From Photobacterium marinum (GTDB lineage Bacteria; Pseudomonadota; Gammaproteobacteria; Enterobacterales; Vibrionaceae), in contig NZ_AMZO01000001.1 in NCBI RefSeq assembly GCF_000331515.1, forward strand, positions 1 through 64,000: a stretch of 64,000 nt of DNA, given 5' to 3'. The first letter of the stretch is position 1. Each line of letters opens with the position of its first letter. The position numbers and the translations under genes were made by a program. Positions 8,590 through 17,416 of this stretch are shown here, in pieces. The notes under the pieces are model-generated. The model was not told where the DNA came from and made no database searches. It saw only the letters and a program-made list of their open reading frames with translations.

Positions 8590-9837
8590 TCAGAACTTAA
8601 ATTGATCAAGAGCTGACTTGCTGATCTGTTCTGCCAATACTTTGTGGGTCTTGGTTGTTGGGTGTGTAACGCCCCAGAACATATAGCTATCAGAACCGTA
8701 TGTGGCACATTCGTTAGTTAGCGAGTGGCTCATCAGGTAGTCTTTCGCTGAGTTACGGTCAATGTTCAGACATGCATCTGTCACATTGTGGAAACCGTAT
8801 TTCGCAGGATTTGTTGAAATATCCTTAAACAGGCCACTGGTATCGTAAAGTGAGATATTCACGCCCTGAAGCTGGTATTTAAGTACTTCCTGTTTGATGA
8901 ATTCGTTGAATTCTTCAATCTTGCGGCGAACTTCTACTGCTTTTTGTGGTTCAGAGTATTTGAACTGAGGCGCAATTGTTGCGTCTGGCAGAGTCAGCGC
9001 CAGAATGTTCTGTGCACCGTTATCAGTCAGGCGCTTAAGGGCGCGGGCGAAGTCGTCACTTACGTCTTTTACTGAGCGGTCGTAGTTGACGAAGTCGTTC
9101 AGGCCAAATTCAATTGTAAACAGGCTGTTTTCCGGGTTGTAGTTCTTCGCCATTTTCATGTAAGTCAGGTAGGAATCAACCTGATCATGAATACCGGAAA
9201 GTAGCAGGTATTGAGTATCACCGGCTGCACCACCTACAGACCAGTTATATAGTGGCAGGTGCTTGTCTTGGGCAATGTATTCAACCCAGACAAAACCGTT
9301 GCTGAAGTGACCCAGGAACCATGAGTTCGGGTTAGGGAAGCGCCACTGGAATGCGTTGAACAGGTTACCGGTATCTGAAATGCTGTCACCAAAGGCAATG
9401 ATCTTATTGATCTTCTCTGGCTGGTAGCTGTTTTCATTTGTCCAGAATGAGTGGTTGTAAGAGAAACGGTTATCTGAAGCGAAGTAAGTGATGTCAGCCG
9501 TTTCATGATCTACACCCAGTGTTTTCTGGCAGCGTTCCATGATCTCGTCTTGTGGAGTATCGGTATAGAACATGTTCATGAACGAAATGGATGAATACCA
9601 GTATCCGTGGACTTTGTAGTAACTACCGTCATCATTTAGAGCCCATTCCCACTCTGTTGCTGGATCATTGTGGTTGTGATGAGGACGGTACCAGCAGCGG
9701 GCATAGGTATAAGTTGTATCAGACTGAACGCTTCGAACGGCTTCTGCTGTGATATCTTCTGCGCGAACCATTTCTGTGGCAGACGCAACGCCGCAGAAAG
9801 GAAGCAATATTGAAATGGCAAGTAATGTTTTTTTCAT
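8590..9837 (-). CDS. tlh: TLH/LDH-type GDSL phospholipase (thermolabile haemolysin)
   Basis: 415-aa secreted lipolytic enzyme of the Vibrio thermolabile haemolysin / lecithin-dependent haemolysin family (phospholipase A and lysophospholipase activities). A signal peptide (MKKTLLAISILLPFCGVASA) is present. The GDSL block I is FGDSISDTGN, block II SVGGAAGD, block III FGLNDF, and the catalytic His is in GVTHPTTKTH. The usual Asp three residues before the His is Gly here. This fits the Vibrio enzymes for which a Ser-His-chloride arrangement has been described. The gene lies 76 nt downstream of the cytolysin gene, as the lecithinase gene adjoins hlyA in V. cholerae, and shares its terminator. Confidence 0.92.
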   Translation of the reverse strand: MKKTLLAISILLPFCGVASATEMVRAEDITAEAVRSVQSDTTYTYARCWYRPHHNHNDPATEWEWALNDDGSYYKVHGYWYSSISFMNMFYTDTPQDEIMERCQKTLGVDHETADITYFASDNRFSYNHSFWTNENSYQPEKINKIIAFGDSISDTGNLFNAFQWRFPNPNSWFLGHFSNGFVWVEYIAQDKHLPLYNWSVGGAAGDTQYLLLSGIHDQVDSYLTYMKMAKNYNPENSLFTIEFGLNDFVNYDRSVKDVSDDFARALKRLTDNGAQNILALTLPDATIAPQFKYSEPQKAVEVRRKIEEFNEFIKQEVLKYQLQGVNISLYDTSGLFKDISTNPAKYGFHNVTDACLNIDRNSAKDYLMSHSLTNECATYGSDSYMFWGVTHPTTKTHKVLAEQISKSALDQFKF

Positions 9838-9913
9838 TTTTAGTCCAATAATAGTTATTGTTGTTTAGTCGCCAACATAACGACAAAGTGAACCACTCAT
9901 TCCTGATGAGTGA

Positions 9914-11716
9914 TTAAGGGGTTACGGTGCTGAAGTCAGTAAAGCGGCTGGTATAAAGCACGCTGTCTGGCTTGTCTTGAATATCTTCAATGCGCAAAAT
10001 GCTAGGTACAGCTGTTGATGCATCAATGGCATTGATGGTTCTGTCATAGTTAGTTGTAAACAGCACATCATTTGAGAACTGATTAGGTTCCTGCCATGAC
10101 CAGACCTGAGTATTTGGGGCGTAGTCATCATTACAGTTGGTGCTCAGAGAGAGTTTCCCGCCTTCTGAGTCCAGACATTGATTCAGATTAGCGACACTGC
10201 GGTAGCGTTTTTCCTGATCGTAGATAAACGACTGAGATTTACTGCCTTCAACACAATCCTTGAATGTCAGTTCACGGCCATTAACCACCGTCAGACACTG
10301 TGCTTTTTCCTGACTAAGGTAGGTTGATTTGATTGTTACAGCATCACTTCCAAGGAACCATGGGCTGTTCCAGTCAATGGTGATTGGGAAGCTGTCGGTA
10401 TAGGTCAGCTTTTCAAAATTTCTGTCTTCCTGCCAATTACGGTTCCAGTCAGTTTTTCCTGTCCATAACTGGCTGCCTGATGCGTAACGGCGGCCGATAA
10501 TCCAGCGGTTGTGGCCAAACAGAGCAAGGCTGTTTACCTTGGTAGTGACATTAATGGTTGAGCTGCCAGAGACATCTTCTTTAGCCGCTATTTTGGCTAC
10601 GAAATCCGGACGCAGGCCACTCAGAGCCAGTGGGTTATTCGAGCGGATCTTGTCGAAATTCCATGGGTTGCCGCGGAAGTCATCATAGTCCCAGCACCAA
10701 CCATCAGCCGTACCAAGGTTACAGAAACCATTTTCCGGATTGATTTGGGAGCCATATTTGTTGTTGATGTATTTAATTTGATAACCGTCGCGGTTAGTTT
10801 GGGTAATAAGGCCAAACTCTTTTTTGTTGGTGATGGTATATTTGTCAGTAAATTTATATTCAATATCTTTAATCGGAATTTTAGGTGAAAAACCAAGGCC
10901 GACTTTGATGCTTGAGCTGGTTTCTTTCTCTACTTTTGACTCAACTTGATCTTGCATACGAGGATATAAATCGTTGAGATAGATATCACCATTTGCAAGT
11001 TTGGCTTTGTCATTTACTTTCACATCGACGCTGACTGAATCTAGGTATTCCTTGTAAACATAACTGACGCTGCTGTTATGCTGCCAGCGGCGGTAAATAT
11101 CAGACCACGCATTTTCCATTCCCATGTCGATACCTGTTCCTTCTGCAAGGACGATCTCAACAAATTTATCTTTATCACCGGAACGGGAGTAATAAGGTGA
11201 TTTTCTGTAATAACGAACTTTATATTTTAGTGTTGCGTTACCTTTGTTCTCACGCTCTACGTTAAATCGACGGTGAAGAACAAATTCCATGACTTTAGGA
11301 TTACTGCTTGAGCTTAGTGAGCGACGTGTGCGGCTGCGTTTGTTTAAATCGTTTGTCAGGTTTGTCGCTACGTATTCAGTATCCGGATGATCTAATAAAT
11401 AGATTTGTCTTTCAGAGATCTTATTTGGTTTGGTGATGAGTACATAGTTAGTACTGACACCTAAGCCAAGGATATGGTTGGTAAAACTGCTTCTTTGTAC
11501 TGGTGATAACTTTGTCAGGTTCAGTACATAGTAATTACAATCTTGAGGTAAGGTTTGTTCGTTACCAGACAGATGACATTCTTGCTGAAAGTAAGCGGTG
11601 GAAGACTGGATTATATCTGCTAATACATCTGTCTGATTAAGGGTGGCTGCATGGTTTAATGAACTGAAAGGTAATAAAAAGCTCATGCCGATAAACGCGC
11701 ACGGTAATTTATTCAT
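9914..11716 (-). CDS. hlyA: VCC/VVH-family beta-barrel pore-forming haemolysin precursor
   Basis: 600-aa secreted cytolysin related to Vibrio cholerae cytolysin and V. vulnificus haemolysin. Order: signal peptide (1-23), a prodomain with paired cysteines (47 and 60), a dibasic protease-sensitive stretch RSRTRRS (127-133) before PKVMEFVLHRRFNVE, the leukocidin-like cytolysin domain (about 138-460), and a ricin-like beta-trefoil (about 463-587) with Cys-containing QCL motifs (AQCLTV, NQCLDS). VCC is about 740 aa with an extra C-terminal beta-prism; that domain is absent here. VVH (about 470 aa) also lacks it but has no long prodomain. Secreted monomers of the family assemble into heptameric pores in host membranes. 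Likely co-transcribed with tlh. Confidence 0.9.
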   Translation of the reverse strand: MNKLPCAFIGMSFLLPFSSLNHAATLNQTDVLADIIQSSTAYFQQECHLSGNEQTLPQDCNYYVLNLTKLSPVQRSSFTNHILGLGVSTNYVLITKPNKISERQIYLLDHPDTEYVATNLTNDLNKRSRTRRSLSSSSNPKVMEFVLHRRFNVERENKGNATLKYKVRYYRKSPYYSRSGDKDKFVEIVLAEGTGIDMGMENAWSDIYRRWQHNSSVSYVYKEYLDSVSVDVKVNDKAKLANGDIYLNDLYPRMQDQVESKVEKETSSSIKVGLGFSPKIPIKDIEYKFTDKYTITNKKEFGLITQTNRDGYQIKYINNKYGSQINPENGFCNLGTADGWCWDYDDFRGNPWNFDKIRSNNPLALSGLRPDFVAKIAAKEDVSGSSTINVTTKVNSLALFGHNRWIIGRRYASGSQLWTGKTDWNRNWQEDRNFEKLTYTDSFPITIDWNSPWFLGSDAVTIKSTYLSQEKAQCLTVVNGRELTFKDCVEGSKSQSFIYDQEKRYRSVANLNQCLDSEGGKLSLSTNCNDDYAPNTQVWSWQEPNQFSNDVLFTTNYDRTINAIDASTAVPSILRIEDIQDKPDSVLYTSRFTDFSTVTP

Positions 11717-12173
11717 TGTATTTTCCTTTATTCACACTTTATTCTGGGTATAGAAGTGTTGCGGCTTTATTTTAGGAAGGGTGAATAAAGGCAACTAGAG
11801 TGAAAGCGCGTTTTTGCGTTGCTGTGTTGAAAAATACTGTCATTTTCAACATTCACTGTCAATGTTGCCAGGGATTTATAAAATCCGGTTTTGAATGCAG
11901 GTCAATAAAATGAGAGGTAAAAAGTTTAACTGATATTAAATTGTCTCAAATTTATTATGGGTAATAAAAAAGATAGAGCTTAAATAACGAGGTAATATAT
12001 TTATAGTTACCATACGACATGTTATTTATTGGTGAATAAATATGAATGAAATATTCACGATGTTCTTATATGTTAGGAATTTAACGTGGGAAATATTGGC
12101 AGATGTAAAGCAATTAATAAGCTAATTGACTTACATCTGTATGGTTACTGTTCAGTTATATTGCCCTTTGAAA
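11717..12173. other. Intergenic region with three inverted repeats (hlyA upstream)
   Basis: 457 bp, AT-rich, no gene seen. It holds (a) TGTTGAAAAAT / ATTTTCAACA at 11825-11851, about 110 nt upstream of the haemolysin start; (b) GTGAATA / TATTCAC at 12032-12058; (c) a 40-nt stem-loop at 12100-12139 downstream of gloA. It must contain the haemolysin promoter and the end of the gloA transcript. Confidence 0.55.
12100..12139. repeat. 40-nt stem-loop downstream of gloA
   Basis: CAGATGTAA (12100-12108) pairs with TTACATCTG (12131-12139), and inside it CAATTA pairs with TAATTG around a 6-nt loop, with a 2x2 internal mismatch. It lies 35 nt past the gloA stop. It lacks a T run, so it may stabilise the 3' end or serve as a weak terminator. 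Confidence 0.5.
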
Positions 12174-12614
12174 TTACCACTCGCCAATATTATCCATTGA
12201 TACCCATGGTTCTCTTGGTGCTAGTGGTTCTCCTTTTTGTAATAACTCAATAGATATACCGTCAGGTGAGCGGATAAAAGCCATATGGCCATCACGAGGA
12301 GGACGGCTTATCGTGACGCCTTGTTCCTGGAGGTGAGAGCAGAGTTCGTAAATGTTATCGACACGAAAAGCCAGGTGACCAAAGTTCCGGCCACCGGTAT
12401 AAATCTCCGGGTCCCAGTTATAAGTCAGCTCAATCAAAGGTGTGTTATGGGCTCCGGCACGAGTAACATCATCACGGGCAGCGAGGAAGACCAGAGAGAA
12501 GCGCCCTTTGTGATTATCGATACGGTGAATTTCCTGTAGCCCGAGCTTGGTACAATAAAAGTCAAGCGATTCATCCAGATCTCTGACGCGAACCATGGTA
12601 TGCAGATATTCCAT
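12174..12614 (-). CDS. gloA: Glyoxalase I-like VOC protein (lactoylglutathione lyase)
   Basis: 146-aa cytosolic metalloenzyme of the VOC fold that converts the methylglyoxal-glutathione hemithioacetal to S-lactoylglutathione. All four metal ligands of GloA can be aligned: His5 (EYLHTM), Glu62 (LIELTYNW), His80 (FGHLAFRV) and Glu123 (ISIELLQ). RDLDESLDFYCTKLGL is the typical first betaalpha unit. It is about 10 residues longer at the C-terminus than E. coli GloA. It follows the DJ-1/PfpI gene by 14 nt on the same strand, so the two form a small operon probably aimed at reactive aldehydes. The organism may have another gloA elsewhere. Confidence 0.9.
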   Translation of the reverse strand: MEYLHTMVRVRDLDESLDFYCTKLGLQEIHRIDNHKGRFSLVFLAARDDVTRAGAHNTPLIELTYNWDPEIYTGGRNFGHLAFRVDNIYELCSHLQEQGVTISRPPRDGHMAFIRSPDGISIELLQKGEPLAPREPWVSMDNIGEW

Positions 12615-12628
12615 TCTGTTTTTTCCTT

Positions 12629-13315
12629 TTAGTTAAACCATTCCAGTAGCAAATCGCTGACGGCTTCACCTACACCAGCTGCTGATTGGGGGTTTTGGCC
12701 TGTAACCAGTCGTCCGTCGATGACAACATTTGCGGTCCATGCTGGCTTTTCGACAAAGTGCGCACCGCGGATCATCAGCTCGTCCTGGAGAGAAAAGGGC
12801 ACAACGTTATCCAGTTCAACGGCTTTTTCTTCTGTATTGCTGAAGCCGGTAACTCGTTTATCGTCAATCAAATAACTATCATCAGAAAGCTGGATATTGA
12901 TTAGTGCTGCCGGACCATGACAGATGGCTGCCACAATTCCACCTTCTTCATAGATTTCGTTTGCTTTGTCCTGAACGTCGGGATCATCGGGAAAATCCCA
13001 CATAGTGCCGTGACCTCCGGCGAAAATAATGGCCTGATATTCAGAGGCATTGATGTCATCAAGTGAGCGGCTGTTTTTAAGATTTTCTGCCAGTTCAGGC
13101 GTTGCTAAAAACAGGGCATTGTTTCTGTCTTCTTCATCAAAACTTTTGGGATCAATGGGAATTTCACCGCCTTGAATTGAGACAATATCGACATCGATTC
13201 CATGCTTGGCAATTGCATAGTAAGGGTGGGTGAGCTCTGAGAACCAAAGACCAGTGGTTTGATTGCTGTCGCCAAGTCGTGCGTGGCTGGTCACTACAAT
13301 TAATGCCTTTGCCAT
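12629..13315 (-). CDS. DJ-1/PfpI-family protein (Hsp31-like; possible glutathione-independent glyoxalase)
   Basis: 228 aa. The nucleophile-elbow motif AAICHGPAAL puts the reactive Cys at 132, and Glu27 (WFSELTHPYY) supplies the family's conserved acid. FAGGHGTMWDFPDD is typical of the Hsp31/YhbO-type class I glutamine amidotransferase-like subgroup, which includes glyoxalase III and deglycase/holdase proteins. The Met at 13315 is preferred: GGAGG lies 10 nt upstream, whereas the Met three codons earlier would sit directly on the ribosome-binding site. Pairing with glyoxalase I supports a methylglyoxal or carbonyl stress role, which is inference. Confidence 0.85.
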   Translation of the reverse strand: MAKALIVVTSHARLGDSNQTTGLWFSELTHPYYAIAKHGIDVDIVSIQGGEIPIDPKSFDEEDRNNALFLATPELAENLKNSRSLDDINASEYQAIIFAGGHGTMWDFPDDPDVQDKANEIYEEGGIVAAICHGPAALINIQLSDDSYLIDDKRVTGFSNTEEKAVELDNVVPFSLQDELMIRGAHFVEKPAWTANVVIDGRLVTGQNPQSAAGVGEAVSDLLLEWFN

Positions 13316-13576
13316 GTTTAACATACCTCCGCGCCGGATATTGTCAGTAAAAGGGACACACCTCAGACATAAGCGTAGTAAGAATCACTGTGAATAGAAA
13401 AATAGTCCGGTATTCGATGTAATGCTTCCAGTTATCGATGAGAACTTGTGCTGTGAAGTGAGACGAAGTTTTATCTGCAACTGAATGTATTTTTTAATAA
13501 CTCAACCAGCAAACTTGTGCTTGTTTATTGACCATTGTGAAATGCCCGCAGTTAACTGAAAAATAAGGGAAAGGCG

Positions 13577-14773
13577 ATGAAATGGGTGGTTAGGACGGGT
13601 ATAGGAATCGTATGTTTAATGTTATTGCTGATGGTCGGGCTAATGCTCATTCCACCGCCGGAAATGCCGCAACCTGATGGTCCGCATAAAGTTGGTGTTA
13701 CGGAGTTTGAAGTGGGGGATGTTTCGCAGCGGGTTCATATTATGGCTTGGTATCCGGCAGCTGATACAGCGAAAGGGCAACATCTACCTTATACCGAAAG
13801 TTATGTGGCAGAAGCTTTGAGTGCACAACAGGGACTGCCTCCTGCACTGCTACATGATGAAAGGCCTTCATCGTCAATCATTGATGGTCAAATTCTGGCA
13901 GGAAAGCATCCGGTGCTTCTGTTTAATCACGGTTATGGCTCACATGCTATGCAAAACCTAACCAATATGGAGCAGCTTGCCAGTCATGGTTACATCGTTA
14001 TGTCTCTGGGGCATCCAGGGCACAGCTTGGTGGTGAAGATGCTTAATGGTGATTTGGTTCAGCAGAAGCCAGAAGTCGCTTTTGACCCTGAGCTTTTAAC
14101 GGCTGAATATGGAAATAAGATCGCGACATATACAGAGAAATTGCGAAAGAGTGCCTCTTTGGATGAGTGGCAGCAAAAGATGCAGCAGTATGAACAAGTA
14201 ATGATGAATGATGCTGTTGGTTATTTTGGGAGATGGGTTAAGAACAATCAGCAGTTGCTTGATGCCTTGCCGGATATTGCCAGCAGCCAGCAAAAAACGT
14301 TATTTGGCGGGCACCTTGATCTCGACAGAGTGGCAGCTTTCGGGCATTCGTTTGGCGGTGCTGTGGCGTCGCACCTTGTTATGAACGATGAACGTGTTAA
14401 AGCAGGGATCAATCTTGATGGGCAGTTGTTTTCATTTTCAGTGAACCCGGAAAGCCGCGCACCGTTGTGTATTGCTTATTCTACGGATAACCAGTTGGCT
14501 GGCATTGCTCAGGATTTCTCCTGGGTTAATAGCCAGGTAGTCAAAGCGAGTGCCGGAGGAGGATGTGAGGCGCAATTTACAGGGGCCGCTCATATGAACT
14601 TCAGCGACTTAAACTATGTCACGCCATTGAAATATGCCGGTATTCTGGGAGCGATTGATTCAAATGTGATGCACAAAGCCACAAACGGCTTATTGGTCGG
14701 TTTCTTTAATCAGTATTTACGCGGTGGTGAGCCAATGCAGGCTCCTGCTGATGTCGAGTTTCGGATGTATTAA
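13577..14773 (+). CDS. PAF-acetylhydrolase-like alpha/beta hydrolase, membrane-anchored or secreted
   Basis: 398 aa. An N-terminal hydrophobic helix (about 5-25) acts as signal anchor or signal peptide. The fold shows the oxyanion strand LLFNHGYG (114-121), nucleophile elbow FGHSFGG with Ser258, an acid candidate Asp281 (NLDGQLF) and a His near residue 346 (GAAHMNF). This arrangement matches platelet-activating factor acetylhydrolase-like serine esterases. A GGGA-type site (aagggaaaggcg) precedes the ATG. It is divergent from the DJ-1 gene and convergent with torA, with which it shares a bidirectional terminator. Substrate unknown; esterase or phospholipid-remnant hydrolase is likely. Confidence 0.8.
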   Translation: MKWVVRTGIGIVCLMLLLMVGLMLIPPPEMPQPDGPHKVGVTEFEVGDVSQRVHIMAWYPAADTAKGQHLPYTESYVAEALSAQQGLPPALLHDERPSSSIIDGQILAGKHPVLLFNHGYGSHAMQNLTNMEQLASHGYIVMSLGHPGHSLVVKMLNGDLVQQKPEVAFDPELLTAEYGNKIATYTEKLRKSASLDEWQQKMQQYEQVMMNDAVGYFGRWVKNNQQLLDALPDIASSQQKTLFGGHLDLDRVAAFGHSFGGAVASHLVMNDERVKAGINLDGQLFSFSVNPESRAPLCIAYSTDNQLAGIAQDFSWVNSQVVKASAGGGCEAQFTGAAHMNFSDLNYVTPLKYAGILGAIDSNVMHKATNGLLVGFFNQYLRGGEPMQAPADVEFRMY

Positions 14774-14871
14774 TGTTTTCTGACGTTGTTTTAGGGCAGT
14801 TCTTAAATAGTCTGAGGATCGTTCTAGGATAGTTTCACGATCATTCCGGTTCAATTTACACAGTTAACAGA

Positions 14872-14906
14872 AAAGCCCCGGCCAGAATGCTCTGTGCCGG
14901 GGCTTT
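14872..14906. terminator. Bidirectional terminator between the hydrolase gene and torA
   Basis: AAAGCCCCGGC (14872-14882) pairs with GCCGGGGCTTT (14896-14906), with A and T flanks suited to both directions. The two genes converge here. Confidence 0.92.
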
Positions 14907-14930
14907 GTTATCTGCTTGTATCCTGTCGGA

Positions 14931-17393
14931 TTAGCTTACTTCAATCGGACCACCGAATGAGGTTACCGGTGGTACTTTGCCAGTGAACTTCTCGAAGTTA
15001 ACCAGACAAGTGTTCGCACTGGTCGCCTGTGCAAGCTCTGATGACGGAATATCCTGAGTCAGGGTGTTCGGGTCACCGTAGGTATCGATAGCACCGTCTT
15101 TTTCGTTAAGCGGGCCGTACCATGCTCCTTCCTCGATACGGATAACACCACGAGCATAGCTGTCAGTCAGTACTGCACCGGCCAGTAGCTGGCCACGGTC
15201 ATTGAAGACGCGCACCAGGTCGCCGTCTTTAATGCCTTTCTCTGCGGCATCCTGAGGGTTAATGTAAACCGGCTCACGACCTTTAACAGCGTAAGTCGCA
15301 CGGAACTCTTCAGATTCACACATCTGTGAGTGAAGACGTTTGTCTGGGTGACATGACTGCATCCAGAATGGGTGCTTTTCAGAACCCGGACCACCGTGAG
15401 AACGTTCACTCTTCTCGAACCACATAGGGTGGCTTTGACAGTGTTCGTAACCGAAGCGACCAATCTTGCGGCTGCTGATTTCAATGAAGCCTGATGGGGT
15501 ACCCAGTGCATTGATTTCCGGATCTTCACGGAAGTCAGCATGGCGAACCCAAGGTTTACCTTCACCGAAGTCCAGTACGCCTTTCTCCCAGAACTCATCA
15601 AACTCAGGCATGTCAAACTTACCCTTGTTTGCATCACGGCAATCAGAGTACAGCTGACGAACCCATTCCATCTCGTCCATACCACGAGTGTATTCTTTGT
15701 GGCGGCCGAAGCGACGGGTCAGCTCAGTAAAGATTTCGAAGTCAGTTTTCGACTGGTACAGCGGGTCAACCAGTTTGTGCATCGCCAGCAGGCCGCGGCC
15801 ACTGTATGAGCCGTATACGTCGATATCATTACGTTCGAACTGAGTACAGGCCGGCAGTACGATGTCAGAGAAACGACAGGTAGCCGTCCATGCAAAGTCT
15901 ACGGTTACAACTGTCTGAAGCTTGCGGAATGCCTTCTTCATACGGTTGCGATCCTGGTGGTGGTGCCACGGGTTGTTACCGCTGATCACCATCATCTTGT
16001 AGTCAGGCAGGGTAACGGTTGAACCGTTGTACTTAATTTTCTTACCAGGTTCCAGCAGACAGTCAATCCAGCGGGCTACCGGGATTGTACGGCTGTAGCC
16101 GTTGAAATCGTTGTTGTCCCACTTAGGCTTTTTGCCCTGGTCAAGGTTACGCGGGAAACCGCCCGGAGCCGCAAAACCGGTTGAAGGTACACCGATTGAG
16201 CTGTAGTGGTGGCCGTAAGAAACACCACCGCCAGGCAGACCAATCTGACCAACCATTGCAGCGATAACTGCACCCATCCAGTATGGTTGTTCACCGTGCT
16301 CCTGACGCTGGATACACCAGCCGAACAGGATCTGAGTACGGCCGTTAACCAGCATGCGGGCAAATTCGCGGATCTTGTCAGCATCAACACCACAGATCTC
16401 TGCTGCCCACTCAGGGGTTTTCTCGATGTTGTCTTTTGACTTACCCATCAGGTAAGGAACAAACTCGTCGAAGCCCAGGCAGTAAGTTCTGATGAATTTC
16501 TTGTCGTACAGATCTTCAGTGTACAGGGTATGCGCTACCGCTAGCATGAAGGCTACGTCGGTCTGCGGGTTGATGTACAGGTGATCGTTGCCCAGGTAGC
16601 GCTGGGTTTTGTTTTTCACCGGGTCAACAGACAGAACGTTCACTTCGCCCTTGGCAACTTTCTCTTTCAGTTGCTCAAGGTATGCGTACGATTCGTGAGT
16701 TTCACAGTTCCAGCCAACCTGCAGGTTTTTCACAGGGTCAGTCGCCCACAGAACGATGTTGTCACTGTTCTTCAGGATTTCAGACCATGAAGTACCCTGA
16801 GCATAAACTTCCGTTGAGCCCAGAACGTAAGGAAGAATAGTCTGGCCAGCACCGGTAGAGTAGTCACCAACTTTAGTGATGAAGTTACCGTGCATACCTA
16901 CAGCACGCTGCATGTGGCTGGTACAGCTGTGGAACTGACCAGTCTGGCGCCAGCCGGTTTGACCTGCGTGCAGAGCCCATGGACCGTATTCTTTCTGAAC
17001 TAGTTCCAGTTCACGGTAGAACAGATCCAGTGCTTCATCCCAGGTTACGCGTACGAAACGGTTATTGCCGCGGGTATCTGCGCTGTACTTGTGCTTTTTC
17101 AGCCAGTCCAGGCGAACCATAGGGTAACGGACACGCGACGGGCTGTAGATAATACCCTTGACACCATTGATCATATCAGTCGGGTATTTATCCATTTCCA
17201 GTGGTTTGATTTCCTGAACTTTACCAGCGTATACGTGGGCGCGGAACGCGCCCCAGTGTGAACCTGATACTTTCCAGCTGCCAGTAGTTTCAGCGGCCAG
17301 CGCTTTTGTGGAGGTCAGCAGGCCAGGACCGATAACGGATACGGCACTCGTGGTAGCAAGGCCTTTTAGAAAACTTCTTCGGGTAACAGACAT
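14931..17393 (-). CDS. torA: Periplasmic trimethylamine-N-oxide reductase TorA
   Basis: 820-aa molybdopterin enzyme that reduces TMAO to trimethylamine as terminal oxidant. The N-terminus carries a Tat signal (RRSFLKG, with a hydrophobic stretch and a cleavage region ALAAET). Motifs of the DMSO/TMAO reductase family are present: [11 protein letters not shown] at the start of the mature protein, [33 protein letters not shown] and the C-terminal cofactor-binding domain with EEGAWYGPL and [10 protein letters not shown]. The length is that of Vibrio/Shewanella TorA. It is the last gene of torE-torC-torA, 23 nt after torC. Confidence 0.96.
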   Translation of the reverse strand: MSVTRRSFLKGLATTSAVSVIGPGLLTSTKALAAETTGSWKVSGSHWGAFRAHVYAGKVQEIKPLEMDKYPTDMINGVKGIIYSPSRVRYPMVRLDWLKKHKYSADTRGNNRFVRVTWDEALDLFYRELELVQKEYGPWALHAGQTGWRQTGQFHSCTSHMQRAVGMHGNFITKVGDYSTGAGQTILPYVLGSTEVYAQGTSWSEILKNSDNIVLWATDPVKNLQVGWNCETHESYAYLEQLKEKVAKGEVNVLSVDPVKNKTQRYLGNDHLYINPQTDVAFMLAVAHTLYTEDLYDKKFIRTYCLGFDEFVPYLMGKSKDNIEKTPEWAAEICGVDADKIREFARMLVNGRTQILFGWCIQRQEHGEQPYWMGAVIAAMVGQIGLPGGGVSYGHHYSSIGVPSTGFAAPGGFPRNLDQGKKPKWDNNDFNGYSRTIPVARWIDCLLEPGKKIKYNGSTVTLPDYKMMVISGNNPWHHHQDRNRMKKAFRKLQTVVTVDFAWTATCRFSDIVLPACTQFERNDIDVYGSYSGRGLLAMHKLVDPLYQSKTDFEIFTELTRRFGRHKEYTRGMDEMEWVRQLYSDCRDANKGKFDMPEFDEFWEKGVLDFGEGKPWVRHADFREDPEINALGTPSGFIEISSRKIGRFGYEHCQSHPMWFEKSERSHGGPGSEKHPFWMQSCHPDKRLHSQMCESEEFRATYAVKGREPVYINPQDAAEKGIKDGDLVRVFNDRGQLLAGAVLTDSYARGVIRIEEGAWYGPLNEKDGAIDTYGDPNTLTQDIPSSELAQATSANTCLVNFEKFTGKVPPVTSFGGPIEVS

Positions 17394-17416
17394 TGTTTAA
17401 TTACTCCATCAATCGC

